Of a stretch of DNA of 64,000 nucleotides, positions 37,120 through 47,953 are shown piece by piece. The position numbers were made by a program, and so were the translations under genes. Origin of the DNA: Priestia endophytica DSM 13796 (GTDB lineage Bacteria > Bacillota > Bacilli > Bacillales > Bacillaceae_H). Every line of letters starts with the position of its first letter. The first letter of the stretch is position 1. The stretch covers positions 124,001-188,000 of the forward strand of contig NZ_FOXX01000007.1 in assembly GCF_900115845.1 (NCBI RefSeq). Direction: 5' to 3'. A model generated the notes under the pieces. It saw only the letters and a list, made by a program, of their open reading frames with translations, was not told where the DNA came from and did no database searches.

Positions 37120-37148
37120 TGGACAAATACACTAAAATAATTTAAAAT
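37120..37148 (+). promoter_or_regulatory. Sigma-A promoter of fabH-fabF
   Basis: TGGACA (37120-37125) and TAAAAT (37143-37148), spacer 17. The -10 overlaps the start of the FapR site. Confidence 0.65.
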
Positions 37149-37167
37149 TAGTACCAAGTCATAATAA
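37147..37167 (+). promoter_or_regulatory. FapR operator
   Basis: ATTAGTACCAAGTCATAAT is a close match to the FapR consensus ATTAGTACCTAGTCTTAATT. FapR represses fatty-acid and phospholipid genes and is released by malonyl-CoA. Its position over the -10 of the fabH promoter is right for repression. Confidence 0.88.
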
Positions 37168-37332
37168 TTGATATTAAATTACAATGCTATTTTGCTCAGT
37201 TCAGTCTCAGAGGGACGAGAACAAAGCGATTTTTTTATGTCTTAAAAGTTTTATTGTATAATAGAGAGCGTGTAAAAAATAAATGATAGTAAATGATAAA
37301 TAAAAGAGTTTTCTTTTAAAGGAGTTGCTCAT

Positions 37333-38271
37333 ATGAATGCAGGAATAATTGGAATGGGGCGCTATTTACCAGAAAAAATCCTCACAAACCATGATCTTGA
37401 AAAAATGGTGGATACATCTGATGAATGGATTCGCACAAGAACAGGAATTGAACAGCGTAGAATTGTAGCAGAAAATGAAAAAACATCGGATATGGCTTAT
37501 CATGCTTCAGTAAGAGCTCTAGAGGACGCAGGTATCACAGCGGAAGAGCTTGATATGATTATTGTATCAACTGTAACGCCAGATCAGCCGTTTCCAACAG
37601 TTTCTTGTATGATTCAAGAGCGACTTGGTGCAACTCGTGCAGCAGCGTTAGATATTAGTGCCGCTTGTGCAGGGTTTATGTACGGTGTGATCACTGCAAA
37701 ACAATTTATTGAAACAAACGCGTACAAAAATATTCTTGTTATTGGAGCTGAGACGCTTTCTTCTATTACTGATTGGAATGATCGTAATACGGCTGTTTTA
37801 TTTGGAGATGGAGCAGGGGCAGCTGTTATTGGACCAGTATCAGAAGGAAGAGGGATCTTATCTTTTGAGCTTGGAGCAGATGGAACAGGTGGAAAACACC
37901 TTTATCAAAAACAAAAAGATTTTATTTTTATGAACGGTAGAGAAGTATTCAAATTCGCCGTTCGTCAAATGGGAGAATCTGCAGTAAATGTAATTGAAAA
38001 AGCAGGTTTATCAAAAGAAGATGTGGACTTTTTAGTTCCACACCAGGCAAATATTCGCATTATGGAATCTGCTCGTCAGCGTCTTGATCTTCCTGAGGAG
38101 AAGATGTCTAAGACTGTGAACCTTTACGGAAATACATCAGCAGCTTCTATTCCTATTTCTCTTGTTGAAGAGCTAGAACAAGGGAAGATTAAAGATGATG
38201 ATGTGTTAGTTATGGTTGGTTTTGGCGGCGGGTTAACATGGGGCGCGATCGCTATGCGTTGGGGAAGATAA
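37333..38271 (+). CDS. fabHA: Beta-ketoacyl-ACP synthase III (FabH)
   Basis: A 312-residue enzyme that condenses acetyl- or branched acyl-CoA with malonyl-ACP to start fatty-acid synthesis. The catalytic triad is readable: Cys112 ([12 protein letters not shown]), His237 (PHQANIRI), Asn267 (LYGNTSAAS). Full length. AAAGGAG is nine bases before the ATG. It forms an operon with fabF 59 bases downstream. fabHA is used because of gene order; only one copy is in the window. Confidence 0.92.
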   Translation: MNAGIIGMGRYLPEKILTNHDLEKMVDTSDEWIRTRTGIEQRRIVAENEKTSDMAYHASVRALEDAGITAEELDMIIVSTVTPDQPFPTVSCMIQERLGATRAAALDISAACAGFMYGVITAKQFIETNAYKNILVIGAETLSSITDWNDRNTAVLFGDGAGAAVIGPVSEGRGILSFELGADGTGGKHLYQKQKDFIFMNGREVFKFAVRQMGESAVNVIEKAGLSKEDVDFLVPHQANIRIMESARQRLDLPEEKMSKTVNLYGNTSAASIPISLVEELEQGKIKDDDVLVMVGFGGGLTWGAIAMRWGR

Positions 38272-38330
38272 GCTTTTTATAGAAAATTCTTTATTTTAAG
38301 GTTTGAAATGAAAGAAAAGGAGATGTCTAC

Positions 38331-39566
38331 ATGAAACGTCGTGTTGTTGTTACGGGTGTTGGGGCTTTAACACCACTAGGGAATGATGCTAAAACATCAT
38401 GGGAAAATGCTATTAAAGGTGTATCAGGAATTGGAGAACTAACAAGAGTCGATAAAGAAGAGTTCTCTGCAAAAGTAGCAGCGGAAGTAAAAGACTTTGA
38501 AGTTGAAAAATATATGGATCGTCGTGAAGCTCGAAAGATGGATCGCTTTACTCAATATGCTGTTGCTGCTTCACTTATGGCTGTTGAAGATGCAAAGCTT
38601 GAAATTACAGAAGAGATTGCTCCAAACGTTGGAGTATGGATTGGTTCTGGTATCGGTGGAATGGAGACATTTGAAAACCAGTTCACAACATTAACAGAAA
38701 AAGGCGCGCGCCGTGTGAGTCCTTTCTTTGTACCAATGATGATTCCAGATATGGCAGCAGGCCAAGTATCAATCGCTCTTGGAGCAAAAGGATTTAACTC
38801 TTGTACTGTTACAGCTTGTGCTACAGGAACAAACTCTATTGGAGATGCATTCAAAGTTATTCAACGTGGTGATGCTGATGCAATGGTTACAGGAGGAACA
38901 GAAGCGCCAATTACAAGAATGTCACTAGCTGGTTTCTGTGCAAACAAAGCTTTATCAACAAATCCAGACCCAAAAACAGCTTGCCGTCCATTTGATAGTG
39001 ACCGCGATGGTTTTATCATGGGAGAAGGCGCTGGAATTCTTGTACTAGAAGAGCTTGAGCATGCACTTGCTCGCGGTGCTCACATTTATGCTGAAATTGT
39101 TGGTTATGGTGCAACAGGAGATGCGCATCATATCACTGCTCCAGCTCCAGGTGGAGAAGGTGGAGCTCGCGCAATGCGTATGGCTCTTGAAAATGCAGGA
39201 TTGAAACCTGAAGATATCGATTATATTAATGCACACGGTACAAGTACAGAGTATAACGATAAATATGAAACAATGGCAATTAAAGAAGTGTTTGGTGAAC
39301 ATGCTAAAAAACTTGCCATTAGCTCAACAAAATCAATGACAGGTCACTTACTTGGAGCTGCTGGTGGAATTGAAGCAATCTTTAGTGTGAAAACGATTGA
39401 AGATAGCATTATCCCACCAACAATTAACTACCAAACTCCTGATGAAGACTGTGATTTAGACTACGTACCAAATGAAGCTCGTTCTCAAGAAGTGAACGCA
39501 GTATTAAGTAACTCACTTGGTTTTGGTGGTCATAATGCAACTCTTATCTTTAAAAAATATCAATAA
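38331..39566 (+). CDS. fabF: Beta-ketoacyl-ACP synthase II (FabF)
   Basis: A 411-residue elongating condensing enzyme. Cys163 in [12 protein letters not shown] is the acyl-bearing residue; the two histidines are in NAHGTST near 302 and [10 protein letters not shown] near 339. It elongates acyl-ACP, including the steps that control chain length at low temperature. AAAAGGAGATG precedes the start. Second gene of the FapR-controlled pair. Confidence 0.93.
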   Translation: MKRRVVVTGVGALTPLGNDAKTSWENAIKGVSGIGELTRVDKEEFSAKVAAEVKDFEVEKYMDRREARKMDRFTQYAVAASLMAVEDAKLEITEEIAPNVGVWIGSGIGGMETFENQFTTLTEKGARRVSPFFVPMMIPDMAAGQVSIALGAKGFNSCTVTACATGTNSIGDAFKVIQRGDADAMVTGGTEAPITRMSLAGFCANKALSTNPDPKTACRPFDSDRDGFIMGEGAGILVLEELEHALARGAHIYAEIVGYGATGDAHHITAPAPGGEGGARAMRMALENAGLKPEDIDYINAHGTSTEYNDKYETMAIKEVFGEHAKKLAISSTKSMTGHLLGAAGGIEAIFSVKTIEDSIIPPTINYQTPDEDCDLDYVPNEARSQEVNAVLSNSLGFGGHNATLIFKKYQ

Positions 39567-39578
39567 AGGCTAGACTTC

Positions 39579-39618
39579 AAAGTGCTCTTTCAACATTAAA
39601 TGAAAGAGCGCTTTTTTG
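39579..39618 (+). terminator. Terminator after fabF
   Basis: AAAGTGCTCTTTCA (39579-39592) with TGAAAGAGCGCTTT (39601-39614; one G-U pair), then T-run. Confidence 0.88.
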
Positions 39619-39674
39619 TGCATTTTCCTTTTCCTCGCATATGATGTCATAAAAGCATAAAGGAGACTTAAAAT

Positions 39675-40457
39675 ATGCAGGTTATGAAGATGTATGAATG
39701 GGAAAAGGAGCAAGTAGTTTCAAAGCTCATCCCTTTTTTTAAAGGATATGACAACCAGCACATCTTAACTCTTTTACAGAGGAATGGAATGCTTCCCATC
39801 TCTCAGTGGGAAAAGGAAAAGATATGTCCTATTTTTTCAAAAGAAGTGCTTTTATGTATTAAGAAAACGTATAGGGAATTGCAAAAAGAATGGGAAGGTC
39901 CAAACGTTCCCCTTTTTCTTGCACCACTAGACGTAATGAAGAAAAAAATGGTTCGCACCCAGCGTGGAAAATCAGGCTTAGCCTTTAATGATAAAGTGTT
40001 TCTTTTCTTGAGCGAAAGTTTACCTTTAAAAGAGATTCAGGCAGTTCTTGTACACGAATATCACCACGTATGTCGATTACACAAAATAAATAAAAAAGAA
40101 GAAAACTATACACTCATTGATTCTATTATAATGGAAGGACTTGCGGAGTCTGCTGTTCAAGAATACGTTGGAGAAGACTATGTTTCTTCTTGGGCTTCAT
40201 ACTATACAGAAAAACAGGCTCATCATCTGTTTAAAAAGGTAATTAAACCTTCTCTACATGTAAAAAAAAGAGAGCGAGCTCATGATCAATTGCTTGTGGG
40301 AGGGGGATTTATGCCAAGGATGATTGGGTACCATGTTGGTTTTCAAATTGTTCAAACTCTACTTTCAAACCAATCTTACAAAATGAAGGATTTATTTTTT
40401 TTAGACGGGCAGAGCATACTAGAAAAGTCAAAGTGGGCTGAGGAAAACTTTTCATAA
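39675..40457 (+). CDS. yjaZ: DUF2268 putative zinc metalloprotease YjaZ
   Basis: A 260-residue soluble protein. The HEYHH motif at 127-131 fits HExxH zinc binding, with Glu154 in MEGLAES as a candidate third ligand, as in DUF2268 peptidase-like proteins. No signal peptide, so it is probably cytosolic. AAAGGAG precedes the ATG. Position after fabF matches yjaZ of B. subtilis. Substrate unknown. Confidence 0.85.
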   Translation: MQVMKMYEWEKEQVVSKLIPFFKGYDNQHILTLLQRNGMLPISQWEKEKICPIFSKEVLLCIKKTYRELQKEWEGPNVPLFLAPLDVMKKKMVRTQRGKSGLAFNDKVFLFLSESLPLKEIQAVLVHEYHHVCRLHKINKKEENYTLIDSIIMEGLAESAVQEYVGEDYVSSWASYYTEKQAHHLFKKVIKPSLHVKKRERAHDQLLVGGGFMPRMIGYHVGFQIVQTLLSNQSYKMKDLFFLDGQSILEKSKWAEENFS

Positions 40458-40711
40458 AACTTTAAAAACAACGTTTTATAGGAGAGTAGAGGGGGGAATT
40501 TTATTACAAAGGTAGTAAGTAAGTTGGAGTCTTTTTAAGATTACCTTTCTCTTTGGTAGCATCTTCTTAAACCTTTAAAATACATTTCTTTTCTTTCATA
40601 TATCGAAAAATGTAGAGGAATGTTGGATAAAATATATGTTGAAATAGAATAAAAAGAGTTTTCTATGCCTATACTGATTTTTAATAAACCGTGATAAAGC
40701 GAGGGATAAAA

Positions 40712-41461
40712 ATGCTATATCTTCATGACGTATGGGTCAATTGGTTTGAGGGTGAAGAAAATGGTTACAATGTATGTTCATTTCATGAATGGAGAAAAGA
40801 AGATACTGTAGAGTTGTTAGATCAGGCTCCGCTTCTTAAAATTAATTCTCTGCTTTTTGATTACATTGAAAACGACTTAGCGGAGCTTCCAGAGCAGCTT
40901 TTATCTGATATCTATCAAAAAGCATATATCAGAAAAAATCATGAACGTATTCAAATGGACTATTGTTTTATTGTCACAGATGGGAAAAATATTTTAGCTA
41001 TTGATACAATGGGATATCAAATCCCAATTCGCAAAAGTCGCCTTATTCCAAGGCAAGAGCAAATTGTCTATGAGATGGTGAAAGACGAAAAAGAACTTGT
41101 CTTCCAATTTGATAAAGAACAGCTCTTGAAAAAGGAACATCATATTTTATCGCCGTCTCCTATATTAATGAATGGCTTAACACGAAAAGAAAGACAGCTT
41201 AAGCAACTTCTTTTTATGGCTTTAGATCAACTACATACATCAAAGAATACAGCTCAGCTTCGCTATTGGTACACAGAATGGAATCCAAGTGAGTATGAAG
41301 TAATTCAAACAATGGCTTTTAACGAAGTGTGGGAGCGACTTTACGAAGAAACAAAAGAAGGATGGTCAGGACGACACCTTTTACTATGCGAACGACTTGT
41401 AAAAGGACAACCATTCTTTGAAAAACTGTGGGAAATGGAACAAGAATCAAAGGTAAATTAA
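40712..41461 (+). CDS. yjbA: UPF0736/DUF3603 protein YjbA
   Basis: A 249-residue conserved Bacillus protein with the characteristic start [20 protein letters not shown], the central [20 protein letters not shown] segment and the end [19 protein letters not shown] recognise the family but it has no known function. No membrane segment or catalytic motif is evident. The ATG at 40712 is chosen because GAGGG lies upstream; the ORF opens 21 bases earlier. It is convergent with trpS. Confidence 0.9.
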   Translation: MLYLHDVWVNWFEGEENGYNVCSFHEWRKEDTVELLDQAPLLKINSLLFDYIENDLAELPEQLLSDIYQKAYIRKNHERIQMDYCFIVTDGKNILAIDTMGYQIPIRKSRLIPRQEQIVYEMVKDEKELVFQFDKEQLLKKEHHILSPSPILMNGLTRKERQLKQLLFMALDQLHTSKNTAQLRYWYTEWNPSEYEVIQTMAFNEVWERLYEETKEGWSGRHLLLCERLVKGQPFFEKLWEMEQESKVN

Positions 41462-41487
41462 AAAAGGCTGCATTTGCAGCCTTTTTT

Positions 41488-41490
<3 letters not shown>
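41460..41490. terminator. Bidirectional terminator between yjbA and trpS
   Basis: AAAAAAGGCTGC pairs with GCAGCCTTTTTT around ATTT. The trpS stop codon (41488) lies in its right flank. Confidence 0.92.
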
Positions 41491-42492
<1,002 letters not shown>

Positions 42493-42499
42493 TTATTGA

Positions 42500-42745
42500 A
42501 CGCTAAAAAACCGATTCATCTCTAGTAAATACTAGGGACGAATCGGTTCGCGGTACCACCCTACTTGCTTTTAAAAAGCCAGCTCGTATTCAGTAACGTT
42601 GAATAATACGTCTAAGCTTTGCACTTAGAAGCTCAAAAGTCCATTCCATATGAGTAACTGTTTGTTCACACCAACCACAAACTCTCTGAAAAAGTTACAT
42701 TTCATATGTACTATTCTTTCTCATTGCCTGATATTAAAACTCTGC
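42500..42745 (-). ncRNA. T-box riboswitch, tryptophan specifier, controlling trpS
   Basis: The minus-strand leader has the hallmark T-box sequence AGGGTGGTACCGCG (42562-42549) followed by a terminator (AACCGATTC paired with GAATCGGTT, 42548-42503) and its T-run. In the stem I region the specifier loop reads GAATGGACTTTTGAG, with TGG (Trp) at 42643-42641. Uncharged tRNA-Trp pairs with the specifier and the T-box bulge, and antitermination allows trpS to be made. A second TGG five bases upstream is less well placed. Confidence 0.93.
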
Positions 42746-42749
42746 TTCT

Positions 42750-42778
42750 ATTATACATAAATGATTCGAATTCTCCAA
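42750..42778 (-). promoter_or_regulatory. Sigma-A promoter of the trpS leader
   Basis: TTGGAG (42778-42773) and TATAAT (42755-42750), spacer 17, on the minus strand. This sets the leader start near 42743. Confidence 0.75.
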
Positions 42779-42957
42779 ACTTCAAAATAATAAAACTTTT
42801 GTGTAATATTATCTCCCATACTATATGCGAAAAGCTTTTTAGGTAAAGTCATTTCGGATTCCTAAACATTGTGAACTAGCTATATGTTGGTTGTTTCACA
42901 AGAGGCATATAGGGTTTAGCTAGCAATTTCTATCTTACAACTTCTTTTTTTTTATGA

Positions 42958-42972
42958 AAATTATAGAAAATT
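42958..42972 (+). promoter_or_regulatory. CodY-box-like site 1
   Basis: AAATTATAGAAAATT matches the CodY consensus AATTTTCWGAAAATT at 12 of 15 positions. Confidence 0.4.
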
Positions 42973-43048
42973 AGTATTGCAATAAATTTTTAAACTATTT
43001 ATAATAAACGTAATCCACAGTTATTTTACAAGTTCATTACAACATTTT

Positions 43049-43063
43049 AATTTTCAGAAAAGA
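43049..43063 (+). promoter_or_regulatory. CodY-box-like site 2
   Basis: AATTTTCAGAAAAGA matches AATTTTCWGAAAATT at 13 of 15 positions, the best of the three, about 190 bases before the oppA GTG. CodY commonly represses peptide uptake in rich medium. Confidence 0.6.
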
Positions 43064-43179
43064 ACAAATAAATGGTCAATTCATCCTTATGAGCGCAATG
43101 TTATAAAACATTACATAATAAAATGAATAAGAAGCCATTCATCTTTTATCTACTAAAAGATCTACTAATTAATGCCGTC

Positions 43180-43194
43180 CCTATTCTGAAAATT
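43180..43194 (+). promoter_or_regulatory. CodY-box-like site 3
   Basis: CCTATTCTGAAAATT matches the consensus at 12 of 15 positions and is only 60 bases before the oppA start. Confidence 0.5.
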
Positions 43195-43253
43195 TAGATT
43201 AGTAGGAACTTATGCGTGTGATTGCTGACAAATAGAAAAAGGGGGAAACAATC

Positions 43254-44900
43254 GTGCAAAAGAAACGATGGGCAATGCTTACAAGTTTACTACTTGTTTT
43301 TACACTTGTCTTGAGCGCATGTGGATTCGGTAGTAAAGAATCCTCAAGCGGTGGAGACGGAGGTGATGGTGGTTCTAAGGACACGTTGAAGATTAACATC
43401 GGAACTGAGCCATTTTCACTACATCCTGGTTTAGCAAATGATAACGTATCAAGTAACGTTTTATTACAAACATTTGAAGGGCTAACGCGCATTGGAAAAG
43501 ATGGAAAACCTGAAAATGCGATGGCTGAAAAAATTGAAACTAGTGAAGACAAGAAAACATATACTTTCACAATTCGCGATGATGCGAAATGGTCAAACGG
43601 AGATCCTGTAACAGCAGGAGATTTCGAATATGCTTGGAAATGGGCATTAGACCCGAAAAACCAATCACAATATGCTTATCAGCTTTATTATATTAAAGGA
43701 GCAGAAGAAGCAAATACAAAAGGTGGAAGCCTTGATGATGTTGGCGTAAAAGCAGTTGACGACAAAACATTACAAGTTGAGCTTATAAACCCAACACCGT
43801 TCTTTGAATCGCTAACAGCATTCTACACGTATTATCCAGTCAACAAAAAAGTGGCTGAAGCAAACCCTGAATGGTACACAAATGCTGGTGAGAACTATGT
43901 ATCAAACGGACCATTCAAAATGACAAAATGGAAGCACGGTGGTTCTATTACAGTAGAGAAGAACGATCAATATTGGGACAAGGATTCTGTAAAGCTTAAG
44001 AAGATTACAATGGCAATGGTTAAAGATGCTCAAACCAACTTAAATATGTTCAAAAAAGGTGAAATTGATTGGGCTGGTCTTCCGTTTGAAGCTCTTCCAA
44101 CAGAAGCGATTCCTAGTTTAGAGAAAGATGGTTCATTGAACGTTGAACCAATTGCCTCTGTATATGTGTATAAGTTTAATACAGAACAAAAACCATTCGA
44201 CAATGTTAATATCCGTAAAGCACTAACTTACGCAATTAACCGTCAAGCAATTGTAGAAGAAATAACACAGGCAGGACAACTTCCAGCAATGGCACTTGTA
44301 CCGCCAACAATGGAAGGTTTTAAAGATAATGAAAAAGGCTATTTCAAAGATCATGATGTGAAAAAAGCAAAAGAATATCTTGAAAAAGGCTTAAAAGAAA
44401 TGGGTCTTAAAGATGCATCAGAACTTCCAAAAATCAATCTTTCTTACAACACAGATGACGCACATGCTAAAATTGCGCAAGCAGTTCAAGAAATGTGGAA
44501 AAAAGAGCTTGGTGTTAACGTTGAGCTAGATAACTCAGAGTGGAACGTATACATTGATAAACTTCATAGCGGAAACTATCAAATTGGACGTTTAGGATGG
44601 CTTGCGGACTTCAACGATTCCATTAACTTCCTTGAGCTTTACCGCGATAAAGAAGGCGGAAACAATGATACGAATTGGGAAAATCCAGAATACAAAAAAC
44701 TTCTAATCGACTCTTCGAAAGAAACAGATCCGAAAAAGCGTGAACAAATGCTAAAAGATGCTGAAGAAATTATTATGGATGAGTTACCAATTGCACCAAT
44801 CTATTTCTATACAAACCCATGGCTGCAAGATGAAAACTTTAAAGGAGCTGTCTTATCAGGACTTGGTGATGTACAGTTCAAATGGGCTTACTTTGAATAA
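43254..44900 (+). CDS. oppA: Oligopeptide-binding lipoprotein OppA
   Basis: A 548-residue extracellular peptide-binding protein (SBP family 5). Signal peptide MQKKRWAMLTSLLLVFTLVL with lipobox LSAC at Cys23, then a Gly/Ser linker. The family motif region is ETSEDKKTYTFTIRDDAKWS near residue 91 and WSNGDPVTAGDFEYAWKWAL. It starts at GTG (43254) after GGGGGAA. It imports peptides for nutrition and, in relatives, for competence and sporulation signalling. Confidence 0.9.
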   Translation: MQKKRWAMLTSLLLVFTLVLSACGFGSKESSSGGDGGDGGSKDTLKINIGTEPFSLHPGLANDNVSSNVLLQTFEGLTRIGKDGKPENAMAEKIETSEDKKTYTFTIRDDAKWSNGDPVTAGDFEYAWKWALDPKNQSQYAYQLYYIKGAEEANTKGGSLDDVGVKAVDDKTLQVELINPTPFFESLTAFYTYYPVNKKVAEANPEWYTNAGENYVSNGPFKMTKWKHGGSITVEKNDQYWDKDSVKLKKITMAMVKDAQTNLNMFKKGEIDWAGLPFEALPTEAIPSLEKDGSLNVEPIASVYVYKFNTEQKPFDNVNIRKALTYAINRQAIVEEITQAGQLPAMALVPPTMEGFKDNEKGYFKDHDVKKAKEYLEKGLKEMGLKDASELPKINLSYNTDDAHAKIAQAVQEMWKKELGVNVELDNSEWNVYIDKLHSGNYQIGRLGWLADFNDSINFLELYRDKEGGNNDTNWENPEYKKLLIDSSKETDPKKREQMLKDAEEIIMDELPIAPIYFYTNPWLQDENFKGAVLSGLGDVQFKWAYFE

Positions 44901-44926
44901 AAAGTAATTTCATAGTTTGAAGGCGG

Positions 44927-44962
44927 AAAGTATATGAGAGTCGTGTTCTCATATACTTTTCT
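44927..44962 (+). other. Hairpin between oppA and oppB
   Basis: Perfect 13-bp stem AAAGTATATGAGA (44927-44939) with TCTCATATACTTT (44947-44959), followed by only a short T stretch. Such hairpins after binding-protein genes usually protect or partly terminate the message, so that the binding protein is made in excess. Confidence 0.7.
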
Positions 44963-45006
44963 GTCTGCAAAACGCAAAATTTGTCAAAACGTGGAGGTGT
45001 AGTGCT

Positions 45007-45942
45007 TTGTTAAGATACATTGGAAAAAGACTAGTTTATATTCTTATTACACTATGGATTATTGTGACAGCTACGTTTTTCCTTATGCAAGCAGCACCAG
45101 GGGGACCGTTTTCCGGAGAGAAAAAGCTTCCACCTGAGATTGAAGCAAACTTAAATGCACATTATGGTCTAGATCAGCCGCTTTATAAGCAATACTTTGA
45201 TTACTTAGTTTCAGTAGCACAGTGGGATTTTGGCCCATCATTTAAATATAAAGGTCAGACGGTAAACGACCTCATTAATTCAGGATTTCCGATTTCTTTT
45301 ACATTAGGAATGGAAGCGATTCTACTTGCTTTAGCACTAGGAGTGCTATTAGGAGTTATTGGAGCATTAAATCATAATAAATGGCCGGATTATACGGTGG
45401 CCATTATTGCTGTACTTGGAATATCTATCCCAAGTTTTATTATGGCAGCTGCTCTTCAGTATATCTTTGCCATGAAGCTAGGTTTATTCCCTGTTGCACA
45501 GTGGGAGTCATGGGCACATACATTTTTACCAACACTAGCCCTTGCTGCAACTCCGATGGCATTTATTGCTCGACTTACTCGTTCTAGCATGATTGAAGTA
45601 CTAGGAAGCGATTATATTCGCACAGCAAAAGCTAAAGGATTAAGTAGAGCAAGAGTAACCATTACGCACGGCATTCGTAATGCAATGCTTCCGGTTATTA
45701 CGTATATGGGACCTATGACTGCTGGAGTATTAACAGGAAGTTTTGTTATTGAAGATATCTTTGGAATCCCCGGTCTTGGGGCGCACTTCGTTAACAGTAT
45801 TACAAACCGTGATTATACAGTGATTATGGGCGTTACCGTATTCTTCGGTGTCATCTTACTATTGTGTGTATTACTTGTTGATATTCTATACGGATTTATT
45901 GATCCACGTATTAAAATCTCCAAAGCGAAGAAAGGAGCTTAA
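45007..45942 (+). CDS. oppB: Oligopeptide ABC transporter permease OppB
   Basis: A 311-residue permease with about six membrane segments. The N-terminus [20 protein letters not shown] and the EAA-type loop ([20 protein letters not shown]) near residue 208 are typical of OppB/DppB. It starts at TTG (45007), after GGAGGTG. It forms the membrane channel with OppC. Confidence 0.9.
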   Translation: MLRYIGKRLVYILITLWIIVTATFFLMQAAPGGPFSGEKKLPPEIEANLNAHYGLDQPLYKQYFDYLVSVAQWDFGPSFKYKGQTVNDLINSGFPISFTLGMEAILLALALGVLLGVIGALNHNKWPDYTVAIIAVLGISIPSFIMAAALQYIFAMKLGLFPVAQWESWAHTFLPTLALAATPMAFIARLTRSSMIEVLGSDYIRTAKAKGLSRARVTITHGIRNAMLPVITYMGPMTAGVLTGSFVIEDIFGIPGLGAHFVNSITNRDYTVIMGVTVFFGVILLLCVLLVDILYGFIDPRIKISKAKKGA

Positions 45943-45945
45943 CTC

Positions 45946-46863
45946 ATGCAACAAATTCCAAAAGACATGTTTGAACCTGTATCTACTAATCATAATGAGG
46001 CTGAGAAAATTTCAAAGCCGAGTCTATCATTTTGGAAAGATGCTTTTCTTCGCTATCGAGAGAACAAGCTTGCAATGTTTGGTACAGTATTGATTATTCT
46101 TCTCTTAGTAATGGCTATCTTTGCTCCCGTATTTTCAAAATATGACTATGAAACAACAAATTTATTAAATACAAATCAAGCTCCTTCAAGTGAGCACTGG
46201 TTTGGAACAGATGACCTTGGACGAGATATTTTCGTCAGAACATGGGAAGGGGCACGTATCTCTCTTTTCATCGGCCTTGCCGCTGCTTTTATTGACCTAA
46301 TTATTGGAGTGATTTGGGGAAGTATTGCAGGTTTTCGCGGCGGGAAAACCGATGAAGCCATGATGCGGATTGCAGATATTTTATGGGCAATTCCTTATCT
46401 GTTAATGGTTGTTCTTTTAATGGTTATTTTGGATAAAGGACTGCTTCCAATGATTATTGCAATGTCAATTACAGGATGGATTAATATGGCTCGTATTGTA
46501 CGTGGGCAAGTGCTCCAATTAAAAAACCAAGAATTTGTGCTTGCTTCTCAAACATTAGGGGCAAAAACAAGCCGCTTATTGTTTAAACACCTTATTCCAA
46601 ACTCAATGGGTCCTATTCTTGTAACAATGACGTTAACGATTCCAAGCGCTATTTTCACAGAAGCATTTCTAAGCTATCTTGGCCTTGGGGTTCCAGCTCC
46701 ATTAGCAAGTTGGGGAACAATGGCAACAGAAGGAGTACCAGCCCTTGAATACTATCCATGGCGCTTGCTTTTCCCAGCCACGTTTATTTGCTTAACGATT
46801 TTTGCATTTAACGTAATTGGAGACGGACTGCGTGATGCGTTAGATCCAAAACAAAGAAAATAA
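45946..46863 (+). CDS. oppC: Oligopeptide ABC transporter permease OppC
   Basis: A 305-residue permease with an N-terminal cytoplasmic segment, then LAMFGTVLIILLLVMAIFAP and LGTD-type loop (HWFGTDDLGRDIFVR) typical of OppC/DppC. The loop VLASQTLGAKTSRLLFKHLI contacts the ATPases. It starts three bases after the oppB stop, with AAAGGAG inside the end of oppB. Confidence 0.9.
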   Translation: MQQIPKDMFEPVSTNHNEAEKISKPSLSFWKDAFLRYRENKLAMFGTVLIILLLVMAIFAPVFSKYDYETTNLLNTNQAPSSEHWFGTDDLGRDIFVRTWEGARISLFIGLAAAFIDLIIGVIWGSIAGFRGGKTDEAMMRIADILWAIPYLLMVVLLMVILDKGLLPMIIAMSITGWINMARIVRGQVLQLKNQEFVLASQTLGAKTSRLLFKHLIPNSMGPILVTMTLTIPSAIFTEAFLSYLGLGVPAPLASWGTMATEGVPALEYYPWRLLFPATFICLTIFAFNVIGDGLRDALDPKQRK

Positions 46864-46876
46864 GGGAGGGTGAAAG

Positions 46877-47953
46877 ATGTCACATTTACTAGAAGTGAAA
46901 AACTTATCAGTATCATTTAAAACATACGGTGGGGAAGTTCAAGCGATTCGAGGCGTGAATTTTCATTTAGATAAAGGTGAAACACTTGCGATTGTAGGGG
47001 AATCTGGATCAGGGAAAAGTGTAACATCACAAACAATTATGAAACTCATCCCAATGCCTCCTGGTTTTATTAAAAATGGGGAGATATTGCTTGATGGAGA
47101 TAATCTTGTTCCAAAAACAGAAAAACAAATGCAGGCTATCCGTGGAAAAGATATCGGGATGATCTTTCAGGACCCAATGACAGCTCTTAACCCAACAATG
47201 AAAGTTGGAAAACAAATTACAGAAGTTCTTTTCAAACATGAAAAAATTTCAAAAGAGGCTGCAAAAAAACGTGCAATTGAGCTATTAGAGCTTGTTGGGA
47301 TTCCAATGCCTGAAAAACGAGTTAATCAATATCCTCATGAATTCAGCGGTGGAATGAGACAGCGCGTTGTTATCGCTATTGCGCTTGCTGCAAAACCGAA
47401 GTTGTTGATTGCGGATGAGCCAACAACAGCACTTGATGTAACAATTCAAGCTCAAATTTTAGAGCTTATGAAAGATTTACAAAAGAAAATTGATACAGCC
47501 ATTATTTTCATCACGCATGATCTTGGAGTTGTTGCTAACGTAGCAGACAGAGTAGCGGTTATGTATGCAGGGCAAATTGTTGAAACAGGAACAGTCGATG
47601 AGATTTTTTATAATCCAAAGCATCCATACACATGGGGACTGCTCGCTTCAATGCCAAGTCTTGATAACGATGCGCAAACAGAGCTTCTAGCTATTCCTGG
47701 CACACCTCCAGACTTAATTAATCCGCCAAAAGGAGATGCTTTTGCGCTAAGAAGTTCATATGCGATGAAAATTGATTTTGAACAAGAACCACCAATGTTC
47801 AAAGTGTCAGACACACACTTTGCAAAGACGTGGCTTTTACATCCAGACGCACCAAAAGTTGAACCACCACTTGCTGTTCAAAAACGCATTAAAGCACTTA
47901 ATACAAGTTACGATAATCCAGTATTAATTGAGGAAGGTGAGCAAAATGGCTGA
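46877..47953 (+). CDS. oppD: Oligopeptide ABC transporter ATPase OppD
   Basis: A 358-residue ATPase. Walker A GESGSGKS is at 41-48, the signature EFSGGMRQR near 155, and the Walker B LLIADEPT follows. A C-terminal oligopeptide/dipeptide extension (PGTPPDLINPPKGDAFALRS) lacks the cysteine cluster found in some OppD proteins. GGGAGGGTG precedes the ATG. It works as a pair with OppF. Confidence 0.9.
   Translation: MSHLLEVKNLSVSFKTYGGEVQAIRGVNFHLDKGETLAIVGESGSGKSVTSQTIMKLIPMPPGFIKNGEILLDGDNLVPKTEKQMQAIRGKDIGMIFQDPMTALNPTMKVGKQITEVLFKHEKISKEAAKKRAIELLELVGIPMPEKRVNQYPHEFSGGMRQRVVIAIALAAKPKLLIADEPTTALDVTIQAQILELMKDLQKKIDTAIIFITHDLGVVANVADRVAVMYAGQIVETGTVDEIFYNPKHPYTWGLLASMPSLDNDAQTELLAIPGTPPDLINPPKGDAFALRSSYAMKIDFEQEPPMFKVSDTHFAKTWLLHPDAPKVEPPLAVQKRIKALNTSYDNPVLIEEGEQNG

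Larger units (their letters stand above)
36995..37332. other. Intergenic region and long leader upstream of fabH
   Basis: About 340 bases without a gene. It holds the FapR-controlled promoter (37120-37167), then roughly 170 bases of leader. A second possible -10 hexamer, TATAAT at 37257-37262, lies 71 bases before the fabH ATG, with only a weak -35 (TTTATG). I see no recognised riboswitch. Confidence 0.5.
42781..43253. other. Regulatory intergenic region upstream of oppA
   Basis: About 470 AT-rich bases with no ORF that I believe. It contains three CodY-box-like sites (described separately). I could not place a clear sigma-A promoter for oppA. No leader RNA was recognised. Confidence 0.55.

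Noticed and set aside
37141-37332. Possible T-box or riboswitch in the fabH leader
   Set aside because: No AGGGTGG-type box, no terminator-antiterminator pair before the ATG, and FapR control already explains regulation.
42841-42930. Partial symmetry AGCTATATG...CATATAG in the trpS-opp gap
   Set aside because: Arms of about seven bases with an unpaired 19-base spacer and no T-run; weak compared with the other hairpins.
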